Assembly: GCA_947449495.1 (NCBI GenBank)
Contig: CANFSB010000009.1
Location: forward strand, 1-57,726
From: Pseudomonadota bacterium
GTDB lineage: Bacteria; Pseudomonadota; Gammaproteobacteria; Steroidobacterales; Steroidobacteraceae
DNA length: 57,726 nt
Direction of reading: 5' to 3'
Positions within the stretch are counted from its first letter, which is position 1. Every line of letters starts with the position of its first letter. A program made the translations under genes and the position numbers. The notes beneath the pieces are model-generated. The model saw only the letters and a program-made list of their open reading frames with translations, was not told where the DNA came from and did not search any database. This document shows, in pieces, positions 9,025-18,224 of the stretch.

Positions 9025-11469
9025 TCAGAAGCGATAGTTAAGTGTCACGCCATAAGAGCGGGGTGCCGAAATCGACGCCGAATAGCGCTGACCGGCATTG
9101 CCGCTCAAGGTGAAGTCACTGGCCACAATCCTGGCGTCGCCGCTAGCAACAGCGTTAGATGGCGTGCGGTTATCGGTCAGGTTGTTGACGTAGGCAGTCG
9201 CCGAGAAGTCACCCTTACTCAAGGTGCTGCGGAAATTCAGCGTGGTTTTCGGGGCGATCCACGAGAAGTTCGCATCATCGATGAGCAGCTTGTCGTTGTA
9301 GTTGGCATCGGCCCTATTTGCCCAAGTCACGCCATTGGCAAACGGTGTGGTCAGGGTCGCACCCACATTCAAGGCATTCTTGGCGATCAGCGGCACCGAG
9401 TTGCCGGTGATGTCTACGCAAGCCGAGGGCACGGTCTTGGCAATCGGCAGACCAAATCGCACGATGTCTGGCGAGCAGGCATCTGCGTACTTGGTGTCGG
9501 TGTAGGCATAGGCCATGCTGACGCTAAAGTTCTTGGAAACCTCATAGGCCAGCGACAGCTCCACACCCTTACCGTCGACAGCACCGGCGTTATAGAACAC
9601 GCGCGTGGTGTAGTCGGATGCAACCGTCGAGATCGTCGGCTGCGAGCCTGCCGTAGCAATCTGGAAGTTGGTAACCGTCACATAGTTCTTCCAGTCGAGC
9701 TTATAGACGGCCAGGTCAAAGCGCAGCTTGCGATTCAACGTCAGTCCCTTGATACCGACCTCGTAGTTCCACAACTGCTCTTCGTCAAACTTCAAAAACC
9801 CGTTGAGCTGGGCGGCCGTTCCGGCCGCAGTGGCAATGGCCTGCTTGTTGGGGGTCAAGGTATCCACGTTCACGCCAGCGGGATTGTTGCCGCGCGCCAC
9901 CTGCGCATAGGTGGTGATATCCGGGGTGAGACGATAGGTCAGCGAATAACGCGGCAGCGTTGTCTTGGTGACCTGCGTGAAGCCCTTGTTGATCAACGGC
10001 GAGAAGTTGGTGACATCCTCTTCCTGGTAGCGCACTTCGCCCGACAATGTCAGTTTGTCAGTCAGCGAATACTGCGCCGAACCGAATACGCCCTTGTTGA
10101 TCGTCGCATCAGCGAAAGTCTGAGCAACTACCAGCGTGGTCGCATTGTTCTGAATCAGGGTCAGGAAGTCATAGTCGTAGTACGACGCGCCAAGTGTCGC
10201 ACGCAGACGGCTGCCATTAGGCGAGATCCACACTGCCTGATAGAAGCGCTCATGAGTGCGCGAATCGTCCAAGCCGTTGTTGATGGGATTGACCGCCAGC
10301 TTGGTGACGGTGTTGTAGTAAGGAAGCAGATTGGTACGGTCGTTATCATCAGCACGCTGCTGATGATCGTTGGACTGAAAGCCGCTCACCGTCAAATTGC
10401 TGTTATCGGGCAGCTCAAAACTGATGTCCGCCGAGTAGCGGTTACGGTTCTGATTGGTCAACGGATCACTGATGCAATTGGCCGTGTACACGGTCGGTGT
10501 CAGCGGCGCAGGTCGAGCCACACTCGCACCAGTGAAGCAGAAGTTGCGATTGAATGCCGAAGACGGGACGGCAAAGTCCACGGCGCCCAGCACCAGCTTG
10601 GCGCTGGTCTTGGCATTGACGTTCGGGGCAACGCTGGACGGCAGCAGCACCCACTGCGGATCGTTCGGATCCACCAGGTAGTTGGTCGACGTGTCGTCAT
10701 CGGTGACCAGCTTCTGGTAGCGCAGCGTTGCCGTGACCCAACTGAAAGGCGAGAAAGTGATCTTGGCCGAGCCGTACTGGGTGTTAGTACCGCCTAGCCC
10801 AAAACCATCCGACGAAACCGGTGAGTCCGGACCCTTGTACTTGTTGGTCAGACCAGAGATCAGAACGCCCAGCTTGTCGCTCACCACGGGGCCTGTCAGC
10901 AAAAATGACCCGCTTTGCAAGCCATCGGTGCCGCGCGTTAATTCCACCTTGCCTGACAGGTCGTGCATGTTGGTCGGCGTCGAAAGATAGTTAATGGCGC
11001 CGCCGAATACAGCGCGACCAAACTGTGCGCTCTGCGGGCCGCGATACACCTCGACACGGCCCACATCAACCAGCTGAGACACAGCCTGCTGACCTAAGAC
11101 AGGCATACCGTCATAGAAGGTTGAGACCTTTTGACGGTTGGGCGAAATCTCGGTGGACTTGATGCCACGGATGCCAGGAAGAGAGCTGTTTCGCTCGCGT
11201 GCTTGGGTGTACTGAAAACCAGGGACGGTTGCCGCCAATGAGCCCAGATCGGTAATGCCGGCTTGTTGCAGCGCATCGGCGCTGAGACTGGTGATGGCAA
11301 TAGGCACATCAACCAAACGCTCCTCGCGCTTACGCGCAATCACGATGACCTCTTCCAGCGACTGACTGCCACTGGCAGCAGGCGCATCGGCCGCATAAAG
11401 GGGTGTCGTCGATACGACAGAGACTGCACAGGCCAACGCAACGAAACGGCGGATCTGAATACTCGACAT
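9025..11469 (-). CDS. TonB-dependent outer-membrane receptor
   Basis: An 814-residue outer-membrane beta-barrel driven by TonB-ExbBD. It has a signal peptide (ACAVSVVSTTPLYAA), a TonB box region LEEVIVIARKREER, a plug domain with PGIRGIKSTE and VEVYRGPQSAQFGRAVFGGAINYLS, and a C-terminal barrel ending in aromatic SYGVTLNYRF, as expected for BAM recognition. The ATG at 11469 has a GGGGAG ribosome site. The plug and barrel resemble the large Caulobacter/sphingomonad-type group that imports plant or aromatic compounds more than siderophore receptors, but ligand prediction is weak. Its promoter carries an inverted repeat (11507-11537). An MFS transporter lies upstream in the same orientation. Confidence 0.95.
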   Translation of the reverse strand: MSSIQIRRFVALACAVSVVSTTPLYAADAPAASGSQSLEEVIVIARKREERLVDVPIAITSLSADALQQAGITDLGSLAATVPGFQYTQARERNSSLPGIRGIKSTEISPNRQKVSTFYDGMPVLGQQAVSQLVDVGRVEVYRGPQSAQFGRAVFGGAINYLSTPTNMHDLSGKVELTRGTDGLQSGSFLLTGPVVSDKLGVLISGLTNKYKGPDSPVSSDGFGLGGTNTQYGSAKITFSPFSWVTATLRYQKLVTDDDTSTNYLVDPNDPQWVLLPSSVAPNVNAKTSAKLVLGAVDFAVPSSAFNRNFCFTGASVARPAPLTPTVYTANCISDPLTNQNRNRYSADISFELPDNSNLTVSGFQSNDHQQRADDNDRTNLLPYYNTVTKLAVNPINNGLDDSRTHERFYQAVWISPNGSRLRATLGASYYDYDFLTLIQNNATTLVVAQTFADATINKGVFGSAQYSLTDKLTLSGEVRYQEEDVTNFSPLINKGFTQVTKTTLPRYSLTYRLTPDITTYAQVARGNNPAGVNVDTLTPNKQAIATAAGTAAQLNGFLKFDEEQLWNYEVGIKGLTLNRKLRFDLAVYKLDWKNYVTVTNFQIATAGSQPTISTVASDYTTRVFYNAGAVDGKGVELSLAYEVSKNFSVSMAYAYTDTKYADACSPDIVRFGLPIAKTVPSACVDITGNSVPLIAKNALNVGATLTTPFANGVTWANRADANYNDKLLIDDANFSWIAPKTTLNFRSTLSKGDFSATAYVNNLTDNRTPSNAVASGDARIVASDFTLSGNAGQRYSASISAPRSYGVTLNYRF

Positions 11470-11506
11470 GGCAATCTCCCCTATGAGCTAAAACTTTTGT
11501 CTTTTA

Positions 11507-11537
11507 CGATATTTTATCGATTACGTTTGTAATATCG
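11507..11537. promoter_or_regulatory. Inverted-repeat operator candidate upstream of the TonB receptor
   Basis: Nested palindromes are visible: ATTAC (11520-11524) and GTAAT (11529-11533) around GTTT, flanked by CGATATT (11507-11513) and AATATCG (11531-11537). The site also contains TTTTATCGA (11512-11520), shared with the motifs at 25223 and 31256. It lies 38-68 bases upstream of the receptor start. Confidence 0.5.
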
Positions 11538-11611
11538 CTTTTAAAAGAAGATAGACCTAAATATTGTAAGATATGTGCAAGCCCTTGCTGACACTGCAAA
11601 TAGGCTGCTGG

Positions 11612-12865
11612 CTAGGGTTGCAGTTGTTTCCCGCGGGTTTCGGGCAGCAGTAAAGCGGCGACCACCATGGTCGCGTAGGCCACGCCGGCAAATACACCGA
11701 TCGCACGCCCCAAGGGCATGGTGGCCGACAGCGCGCCAACCAAGGCCGGAAACAAAGCGCCCAGCGCACGCCCCACGTTGTAGGTGAAGCCCTGACCTAC
11801 TCCCCGCACGGCCGTCGGGAACTGCTCGGTAAAGAACGGCCCCTGAGCACTGAAGACTCCGGACGCAAAAAAGCCCAACGGAGCGCCCAAGAACAACATG
11901 GCCGTGTTGCCAAACGGGATCAGCGTATAGGTGAGCACAATCACCATTGCGCCCACAGCGAATATAAGAAAGGTATAGCGCCGACCAACGATGTCGGCCA
12001 GATAGGCGCCAGTCATATAACCGCAAAAAGAGCCGCCGATGAGTACGGCGAGATAGCCAGACGTATCAAGAATAGAAAGATGACGCTCGCTGCGCAGATA
12101 AGTCGGCAGCCAAGTTGTCACGGCAGCGTAGCCACCCTGCGCGCCGGTCCCCAACAATCCGCCAAGCAAAGTAACCCGCAGCAATGGCGGCTTAAAAATC
12201 GACCACGCAGAGGTCTTTGGGCCGCCGTTTGCGCGAGCCTCTCGCGCCTGCAAATAGACTGCCGGCTCCTGCACCAGACGGCGCACAAAAAAGATCAGCG
12301 CTGCCGGCGCAATGCCAACAAAGAACATCGCGCGCCATGCCCACTCCGGCGGCAGCAACGTAAAGAACACAAAGCTAAAGCCCGCTGCGAGTCCCCAGCC
12401 GACCGCCCATCCGGCCTGCATAGAACCCAGGGCTTTGCCGCGGTGTTGCGCGCGAATAGTTTCGCCCAGCAGCACAGCGCCCGCAGCCCATTCACCGCCA
12501 AAGCCCAAACCCATTAATCCGCGAGCTACAAACAGTTGCTCAAAGTTTTGGGCAAAACCTGACAGGAACGTGAAGATCGCAAACCATGCGATTGAGATTT
12601 GCAGGGTGCGGACGCGACCGATGCGATCAGCCAACCAGCCGGCACCCCAACCACCCACCGATGACATCAGCAAGGCAGCAGTCGCCAATTGCCCGGCCTG
12701 ACCGCGACTGATGCCCCATAGGCCGATCAGCGCAGGGATGACGAAGCTGTAGAGCTGAACATCCATCCCGTCCAGCGCCCATCCGGCCACGCAAGCCTTG
12801 AAGGTGCGACGCTCACCCCGACCCAGCTCAAGATACCAGGCCGGCCCCCAGCCTGCCTTTTTCAT
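11612..12865 (-). CDS. MFS transporter, AAHS/sialate-symporter-like
   Basis: A 417-residue 12-helix major facilitator. The motif GWLADRIGRVRT between helices 2 and 3, RGLMGLGFGGEWAAGAVLLGE in helices 4-5, and the late ADIVGRRYT fit proton symporters for aromatic acids or sialic-acid-type substrates (AAHS, NanT-like). The start ATG overlaps the stop of the DoxX-like gene by one base (TGATG), so the two are translationally coupled. It ends 142 bases before the receptor start, so receptor plus MFS could form an outer- and inner-membrane import route. The substrate is unassigned. Confidence 0.88.
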   Translation of the reverse strand: MKKAGWGPAWYLELGRGERRTFKACVAGWALDGMDVQLYSFVIPALIGLWGISRGQAGQLATAALLMSSVGGWGAGWLADRIGRVRTLQISIAWFAIFTFLSGFAQNFEQLFVARGLMGLGFGGEWAAGAVLLGETIRAQHRGKALGSMQAGWAVGWGLAAGFSFVFFTLLPPEWAWRAMFFVGIAPAALIFFVRRLVQEPAVYLQAREARANGGPKTSAWSIFKPPLLRVTLLGGLLGTGAQGGYAAVTTWLPTYLRSERHLSILDTSGYLAVLIGGSFCGYMTGAYLADIVGRRYTFLIFAVGAMVIVLTYTLIPFGNTAMLFLGAPLGFFASGVFSAQGPFFTEQFPTAVRGVGQGFTYNVGRALGALFPALVGALSATMPLGRAIGVFAGVAYATMVVAALLLPETRGKQLQP

Positions 12866-13266
12866 CAGGTGCGCTTCAGGTCAGTCAGCGCAACAAACGC
12901 CAGGGCGGCCATCAGAGCCACATGTTCAGTTGCCATATGCAGGGCGTTGAGATGCTCGCCCCCCTGCAAATTCCAGAAGTGATGCACCAAAGGGATGGTC
13001 AATGCCGTAAACACGATCAACGCACCGGCACCGAGCCAAGAGAGCTTACGTGATAGCACCAGCAGCGTTGCGCCCAGCTGCACCACCACTGTTGCCGCAT
13101 TGAACAAGCCCGCAGGCTCTAGTCCAAAGTGCGCCATCTCGGCCATGCCGCCAGAAAAATCAAACAACTTAGTCAGGCCACTCTCCCAGAAAGGGAAAGT
13201 AAGCAAGAGCCTCAACACGATTTGTGTAATCGGTCCCGATGGCAGCATCTCAGCTAACTTGCTCAT
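12865..13266 (-). CDS. DoxX-family membrane protein
   Basis: A 133-residue protein with about four hydrophobic helices. It contains the DoxX-type N-terminal pattern VLRLLLTFPFWESGLTKLFDFSGG, then FGLEPAGLFNAATVVVQLG and a C-terminal EHVALMAALAFVAL helix. The start is set at 13266, where AAAGGGGCG precedes ATG; the open frame continues upstream but without signal. DoxX proteins are small inner-membrane proteins of varied, often redox- or stress-linked, roles. It is coupled to the downstream MFS gene and divergent from the DUF6152 gene. Confidence 0.8.
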   Translation of the reverse strand: MSKLAEMLPSGPITQIVLRLLLTFPFWESGLTKLFDFSGGMAEMAHFGLEPAGLFNAATVVVQLGATLLVLSRKLSWLGAGALIVFTALTIPLVHHFWNLQGGEHLNALHMATEHVALMAALAFVALTDLKRT

Positions 13267-13420
13267 ATCTAACGCCCCTTTGCTGCAGTCCGGCTGCAGG
13301 TTCTTTGAATCCAATAAACCGAAAACCTTGCAAACTCTGTGGACACCTGCCGCTACATCACAATGTTTGCATCCTCTTGCGGCATTACAGTCGCCAAGTT
13401 CATTGATTGAGGTGACTGAC

Positions 13421-13813
13421 ATGAAACTCGGTATCGCGGTTTTTGGGTGTGCGGCTTTGCTGGGCTCAACCGCTCAGGCCCACCATTCGTTTGCGATGTT
13501 CGACAACCAAAAGGACGTCACCATCGAAGGCACGGTCAAGAACTTTCAATGGACCAATCCGCACACGTGGATCCAACTGATGGTCAAGGACGCCAACGGC
13601 ACTGAAGCCGAGTGGAGCATCGAGGGCCAGAGCCCCAATGGACTGGTGCGCCAAGGCTGGCAAAAGCTATCGCTCAAACCTGGCGATCGTGCAGTAGTGG
13701 TCATTCACCCGTTGAAGGACGGCAGCAACGGCGGCAGCGTCGTACGCGTTACGGTTAACGGCACATTGGTTGGCCGTCCCGGCGGACCTGGCGGCCCGCC
13801 GCCCGCCCCCTAA
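13421..13813 (+). CDS. DUF6152-family exported protein (copy 1)
   Basis: A 130-residue periplasmic protein. Residues 1-20 form a Sec signal (LGIAVFGCAALLGSTAQA). The mature protein starts HHSFAMFDNQKDVTIEGTV, then FQWTNPHTWIQLMV, AEWSIEGQSPNGLVRQGW and a beta-rich HPLKDGSNGGSVVRV, the standard DUF6152 layout. It ends in a Gly/Pro tail (GRPGGPGGPPPAP) absent from the other two copies. The ATG at 13421 has GAGGTGAC upstream. Function is unknown; OB-like or lipocalin-like beta structure is my inference. It overlaps the convergent lpdA stop by four bases. Confidence 0.88.
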   Translation: MKLGIAVFGCAALLGSTAQAHHSFAMFDNQKDVTIEGTVKNFQWTNPHTWIQLMVKDANGTEAEWSIEGQSPNGLVRQGWQKLSLKPGDRAVVVIHPLKDGSNGGSVVRVTVNGTLVGRPGGPGGPPPAP

Positions 13814-15207
13814 AGGTGGATTGCCTTGCTGTAGGCGGCCAATGTCGCCTCGTGCATGGCTTCAGACATCGTCGGATGCGGGAAAACAGTTGCCATGATC
13901 TCGGCCTCGGTGGACTCCAAGGTCATGGCAATTACAAAGCCGTGAATCATCTCGGTGACTTCGGCACCGAGCATGTGAGCACCTAATAACTGACCCGTGC
14001 TCGCATCAAAGATTGTTTTGACAAAGCCATCTGTTTCGCCAGACGCCACTGCTTTGCCGTGATTGCGGAAGGGATATTTGCCGACTCGAATCGTGCGGCC
14101 TGCAGCCTTAGCCTGCGCCTCTGTCAATCCAACGGAAGCAATCTGCGGTTGCGAATAGGTGCACCCCGGTATTGGTGAAGCCACATGCGCCACGCCAACT
14201 CCTGCGAGCTTTTCTACACAACGAATGGCCTCATGACTGGCCTTGTGTGCCAACCATGGAGGGCCGGCCACGTCACCAATCGCGTAAATCCCCGGCACAT
14301 TGGTCTGACCGTATTCATCAGTGACGATCTGACTGCGCTCTGTCACAACACCCAAGGGCTCCAGCCCTAACGACTGGGTGTTGCCCTGTATGCCTATGGC
14401 GACAATGGCTCGGGCCGCTTTCAGCATCTCACTCTTACCGTTGAGGTCCAACTGCAACTCGACGCCGCCAGTCACACTGGTCAACCGGGTTACCTTCGCG
14501 CCAATCTTGAAGTGGATGCCGCGCGCCTCGAAGCTCTTGAGAGCAGCCAGCGACACCTCTTCGTCTTCGACCGGCAATATGCGCGACTGCGCCTCAATCA
14601 CTGTGACCGATACGCCCAAAGCCCTATAGAAACTGGCGAACTCGATGCCAATGGCGCCAGAACCGATGACCAGCAGCGATGCTGGCAACTCGGTAGGCAC
14701 CATGGCCTCTCGATAAGACCATATGTTTTGACCGTCAGCCGCCAAGCCCAGTTCGGGCACAGTGCGCGGACGCGCACCGGTCGCGATGATCACGTGCTTG
14801 GCTTGAACACTGCGTGTTCCACCCGCCTTAAGAGCAACCGACACCGTTCGGGCGCCGGCACTCTTTTGCAGCTCAGCAGTGCCCTCAATGACCTCGACTT
14901 TGTGCTTCTTCATCAGAAATGCAATGCCGCTATTGAGTTGTGCAGACACCTTGCGTGAGCGCGCAACCATGCTCGACAAGTCAAAACTTCTTCCCGAAAC
15001 CGAGATGCCGAATTGGCCTAGGTGATCCAGGCTCTCATAGGCCTCGCCTGCCTTGAGCAATGCCTTGGTCGGAATGCAGCCCCAATTGAGGCAGACGCCG
15101 CCGAGAGCCTCGCGCTCGACGATCGCCGTCTTGAGCCCCAACTGTGCGGCACGTACCGCCGCAACATAGCCACCAGGACCTGCACCGATGATCAGGACAT
15201 CAAACAT
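13810..15207 (-). CDS. lpdA: Dihydrolipoyl dehydrogenase (E3)
   Basis: This flavoenzyme reoxidises the lipoyl groups of 2-oxoacid dehydrogenases with NAD+. The 465-residue protein has the FAD motif GAGPGGYVAAVRAAQLG, the redox disulfide GGVCLNWGCIPTK (Cys39/Cys44), the NAD-binding GSGAIGIEFASFYRALG, YAIGDVAGPPWLAHKA, and the C-terminal catalytic HPTMSEAMHE. The length matches the family. It is not next to other dehydrogenase subunits; E1alpha, E1beta and E2 genes lie at 32.3-35.5 kb on the other strand, so it may serve that complex. Alternatively it is a general or sulfatase-locus accessory E3. Confidence 0.95.
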   Translation of the reverse strand: MFDVLIIGAGPGGYVAAVRAAQLGLKTAIVEREALGGVCLNWGCIPTKALLKAGEAYESLDHLGQFGISVSGRSFDLSSMVARSRKVSAQLNSGIAFLMKKHKVEVIEGTAELQKSAGARTVSVALKAGGTRSVQAKHVIIATGARPRTVPELGLAADGQNIWSYREAMVPTELPASLLVIGSGAIGIEFASFYRALGVSVTVIEAQSRILPVEDEEVSLAALKSFEARGIHFKIGAKVTRLTSVTGGVELQLDLNGKSEMLKAARAIVAIGIQGNTQSLGLEPLGVVTERSQIVTDEYGQTNVPGIYAIGDVAGPPWLAHKASHEAIRCVEKLAGVGVAHVASPIPGCTYSQPQIASVGLTEAQAKAAGRTIRVGKYPFRNHGKAVASGETDGFVKTIFDASTGQLLGAHMLGAEVTEMIHGFVIAMTLESTEAEIMATVFPHPTMSEAMHEATLAAYSKAIHL

Positions 15208-15225
15208 GATGCAAAAGCGCCGTGA

Positions 15226-16893
15226 TCATTGCTGGCCGCGGGAAAGCACGGCACCACGGGCAGCAGCCTCTGCGACTGGCTCACCTTTCTCGACGGTGTA
15301 CCCCTGCAGTGCATTACCGCCGCCAGGCAAGCGGTCTCCACCACCACCGGCTGCGGGACCACCGCGCGGCGGACCACCACCCGGCGGACCACCACCCGGG
15401 GGACCACCGCCGGGAGGACCGCCACCGGGAGGACCGCCGACTGCACCGGCACGACCATTGCCACCCCATTCAGACAATGAAGCCGGCGCTCTGGGAGCCG
15501 CGTCCAAATCAGCAATCAAGCGAGCCACGATCTGAGGATTGGCCGCGGCCACGTCATTGCTCTCGTTTGGATCTGCGACGACATCAAACAACATCGTCAC
15601 CTTGTCATCGGGGCCAGCCCCACCAGGCGCTGGCGGCGCTGCACCGGAACCAGGGCCACCCGGACGCGGACCCTGAGCTGCATTGAGCAAGGCTGCTGGC
15701 GCACGCACAATCTTCCAAGGCCATTGATAAGCCGACTCGTAATAGGCACCAGCGCGCTGAGCGTGGTTGCCCATGACCATTTGCGCAGGTTTGGCGACCT
15801 GATCGCCACGCAAGGATTTCATAACGTCATGACCGACGATGCGCTTGTCCTGCGGCACTTTGCCACCCGCAGCCGTGATCAAGGTCGGAAACCAGTCGAG
15901 TACCGTGATGACCGAATCGAGCTTCTTGCCACCTTCGAGGTGACCGGGCCAATAGGCGATAGCCGGCACACGCTGACCACCTTCAAACGAAGTGCCTTTG
16001 CCCATCCGCAGTCCACCTGAGGTACCGCCCCCGCGGGTCTCCGGGCCGTTGTCGCTGACCCAGAGGATGAGCGTGTCTTTGGCCATGCCTTCTGACTCAA
16101 TGGTTGCCAGCACACGGGCAATCTGCGCATCCGCGTGATCCACCATCGCAGCGTAGGTGCGACGAATGGGATCTGCTATGTCGGCATACTTGGCCACTAC
16201 CTCTGCGGGTGCCTGCAAGGGTGTATGCGGCGCGTCATAAGCCAAATAAAGGAACAGTGGCTTTTTCTTGTCTCGTGACTTGATCTGCGAGATAGCGTCG
16301 GCAGTGAACAGATCCGTGGTGTAGCCCTCTTCACGAACCGAAACGCCATTACGCTGCCAATCGAGATTACCGTCGGGAGTCAGATGGGTGTAATGGTCGA
16401 TGAACCCACCCAAGAAACCGTAGTAGTAGTCAAAGCCACGCTTGAACGGCAGGTATTCGGTCTTGGCCTGACCAAGGTGCCACTTGCCTACCATGACGGT
16501 CTGATATCCCACCCGCTTGAGATGCTCCGGCAACAGCGTTGCGTCTAGTGGCAGCACTTTGTCCAGCGCGATGGGCGCATCCACACCGGTCTCAAGTGAC
16601 GAGCGTCCGCTCATCAAAGCAGCGCGCATCGGGCTGCACACGGCATAGGTGTAATAACGATTGAGCTCAACACCGCGCTTGGCCAGCGCATTGAGGTTAG
16701 GCGTGCGGATCTCAGCGCCGTGATAGCCCACATCACCCCAGCCCAGATCATCATTAACGATGACCACGATATTTGGCTTGGTAGCGGCCAGGGCTGCTGG
16801 CGCTGCGCATGAAAGCCCGAGCACTGCCATCAGATATGCCGAGCCGCGCCACAGCCATGCCGGCTGCGAGGAACAAGACTTTGCACTAAACAT
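15226..16893 (-). CDS. Exported formylglycine-dependent sulfatase with PPGGG tail
   Basis: A 555-residue arylsulfatase-family hydrolase of sulfate esters. A signal peptide (about 1-36) precedes the metal site NIVVIVNDDLGWGDVGYHG. The active-site CSPMR (Cys86) followed by AALMSGR fits the C-x-P-x-R sulfatase signature that is converted to formylglycine. MVGKWHLG, DAPHTPLQAP and WVSDNGPETRGGG supply further catalytic residues. Near residues 490-530 a run of PPGGG repeats interrupts the C-terminal region before a short ending. No maturase is seen in the window. It is divergent from a DUF6152 gene. The substrate is unknown; family neighbours act on sulfated glycans or aryl sulfates. Confidence 0.92.
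   Translation of the reverse strand: MFSAKSCSSQPAWLWRGSAYLMAVLGLSCAAPAALAATKPNIVVIVNDDLGWGDVGYHGAEIRTPNLNALAKRGVELNRYYTYAVCSPMRAALMSGRSSLETGVDAPIALDKVLPLDATLLPEHLKRVGYQTVMVGKWHLGQAKTEYLPFKRGFDYYYGFLGGFIDHYTHLTPDGNLDWQRNGVSVREEGYTTDLFTADAISQIKSRDKKKPLFLYLAYDAPHTPLQAPAEVVAKYADIADPIRRTYAAMVDHADAQIARVLATIESEGMAKDTLILWVSDNGPETRGGGTSGGLRMGKGTSFEGGQRVPAIAYWPGHLEGGKKLDSVITVLDWFPTLITAAGGKVPQDKRIVGHDVMKSLRGDQVAKPAQMVMGNHAQRAGAYYESAYQWPWKIVRAPAALLNAAQGPRPGGPGSGAAPPAPGGAGPDDKVTMLFDVVADPNESNDVAAANPQIVARLIADLDAAPRAPASLSEWGGNGRAGAVGGPPGGGPPGGGPPGGGPPGGGPPRGGPAAGGGGDRLPGGGNALQGYTVEKGEPVAEAAARGAVLSRGQQ
15356..15438 (-). repeat. 15-base tandem repeat encoding PPGGG in the sulfatase
   Basis: Five full units and one partial unit of a 15-base repeat (plus strand begins GGACCACC) keep the reading frame and encode consecutive P-P-G-G-G blocks. 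Unit-to-unit changes are mostly at third codon positions. It matches the coding repeat at 18398-18590 in the opposite strand sense. Confidence 0.9.
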
Positions 16894-17068
16894 GAGAGCA
16901 GACCCCTTTTATTTTTCAGCCCACCGGCCGGAACACAAACAGACTCTCTTTATGGGCGCTCATTGTGGACAAATTACGGATCCAGATCAGACGCGCCCTG
17001 TCCGTATTTGATTCGCAATTCCTGCCGATACTCGCCGATACCAGATTCAAATCGAATAGAGGTCCTGC

Positions 17069-17452
17069 GTGAAACTCAGTCCGTTATTTTGTGCTGCCGC
17101 GCTTGGCCTTGCGTTCGCGAGCAGCGCCACAGCTCACCATTCATTTTCAATGTTCGACCAAACCAAGACGCTGACCCTGACAGGAACCGTCAAGAGCTGG
17201 CAATGGACCAACCCGCATACCTGGCTGGTTGTAGTCGTTAAAAATGACAAGGGCGAAACCCAAGAGTGGAGCATCGAGGGTCAAAGCCCTTCGGTACTAC
17301 GCGGCGAGCAAGGCTATTCGCGCGACATCATGAAAACCGGAGACAAGATCGTCGTGCGCATACATCCGCGCGGCGACGGCACTCTGGGCGGCAGCCTGAT
17401 GGGCGTGACCGACCAAGACGGCAAGGCCCTCAACCAGCAACCGCAGAATTAA
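17069..17452 (+). CDS. DUF6152-family exported protein (copy 2)
   Basis: A 127-residue periplasmic protein starting with GTG at 17069 behind AGAGG. The signal peptide LSPLFCAAALGLAFASSATA is followed by HHSFSMFDQTKTLTLTGTV, WQWTNPHTWLVVVV and EWSIEGQSPSVLRGEQGY, closely matching copy 1 through the mature domain but without its Gly/Pro tail. It is the first of three same-strand genes (17069-19162) with two members of the WEG/PHSD exported family. This makes a DUF6152 plus exported-family unit opposite the sulfatase. Function unknown. Confidence 0.88.
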   Translation: MKLSPLFCAAALGLAFASSATAHHSFSMFDQTKTLTLTGTVKSWQWTNPHTWLVVVVKNDKGETQEWSIEGQSPSVLRGEQGYSRDIMKTGDKIVVRIHPRGDGTLGGSLMGVTDQDGKALNQQPQN

Positions 17453-17477
17453 CTTACTGCATCACACAAGCAACCCC

Positions 17478-18224
17478 ATGTCACTCATCAGCAGTTCCCA
17501 GCGTCCTATCGGCCTCACTGCAGCAACCGCAGTCCTGCTGCTGGGTGCTACAGCCAGTATCAGCAATGCGCAGACGCTCACCCCAGATCTCTCCGGCATC
17601 TGGTCGATAACCCGCTACGAAGCGGCGCTCAAGCCTTCCGACAAGAGCGCCATTCCGCTCTCACCTCAAGGCATGAGTCTTTATGCAGCCAACCAGCAGG
17701 CGCTGAAGGCCAAGACGCCCACTGCAGACACGGCGACAAGCCTGTGCGTGCCTCAGGGTGTGCCGCGGTCTTTGACTACGCCCTATCCTTACCGGCTGTA
17801 CCAATCTGGCGCTCAGATCACCTTCATCCATGAAGCCAATAGGGCATTCAGGCTGGTGGCTGTAACTGGCAAACATGCGGACCCGCAAAACTGGGACCCA
17901 TCATTTATGGGTGATGGTATTGCACGCTGGGAGCAAGACACTCTCGTCATTGAAACCACCAACTTCAACGACAAAACATGGCTCGACGACACAGGGTTAC
18001 CGCATAGCGACCAATTGCGCGTAACGGAACGACTGCGGCTTGTCAGCAAGGGCGAGCAACTCGAGGACACAATCACCATCGAGGATCCGGGCGTCTTTAC
18101 CCGTGCTTGGACAACCAAGCTCAGTTTCAAACGTCGCAACAACATTCAGATCGTCACCGATTCAATTTGCGGCCAACCACGCCGCGACGTATCCGACATA
18201 CCGGGCGCAAAGGCATTCCGATGA
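17478..18224 (+). CDS. Exported WEG/PHSD-family protein (copy A)
   Basis: A 248-residue exported protein of a family I recognise only as a recurring hypothetical. After a signal peptide comes DLSGIWSITRYEAALKP, PLSPQGMSLYAANQQA, CVPQGVPRSLTTPYPYRLYQ, QITFIHEANRAFRLV, then the best-conserved stretch MGDGIARWEQDTLVIETT, KTWLDDTGLPHSDQLRVTERL, and TIEDPGVFTRAWTTKLSF. The alternating pattern suggests an antiparallel beta barrel (lipocalin-like), which is inference. It begins 26 bases after DUF6152 copy 2, and its TGA overlaps the next ATG (ATGA), indicating a coupled operon. The biochemical role is undetermined. Confidence 0.8.
   Translation: MSLISSSQRPIGLTAATAVLLLGATASISNAQTLTPDLSGIWSITRYEAALKPSDKSAIPLSPQGMSLYAANQQALKAKTPTADTATSLCVPQGVPRSLTTPYPYRLYQSGAQITFIHEANRAFRLVAVTGKHADPQNWDPSFMGDGIARWEQDTLVIETTNFNDKTWLDDTGLPHSDQLRVTERLRLVSKGEQLEDTITIEDPGVFTRAWTTKLSFKRRNNIQIVTDSICGQPRRDVSDIPGAKAFR

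Noticed and set aside
8989-10797. 602-codon open frame on the plus strand
   Set aside because: It lies wholly antisense to the well-supported TonB receptor gene, has no ribosome site and no domain, and results from the codon bias of a GC-rich gene.
12995-13420. Long N-terminal extension of DUF6152 copy 1
   Set aside because: The upstream frame overlaps the DoxX gene antisense; the real start at 13421 has a ribosome site and signal peptide.
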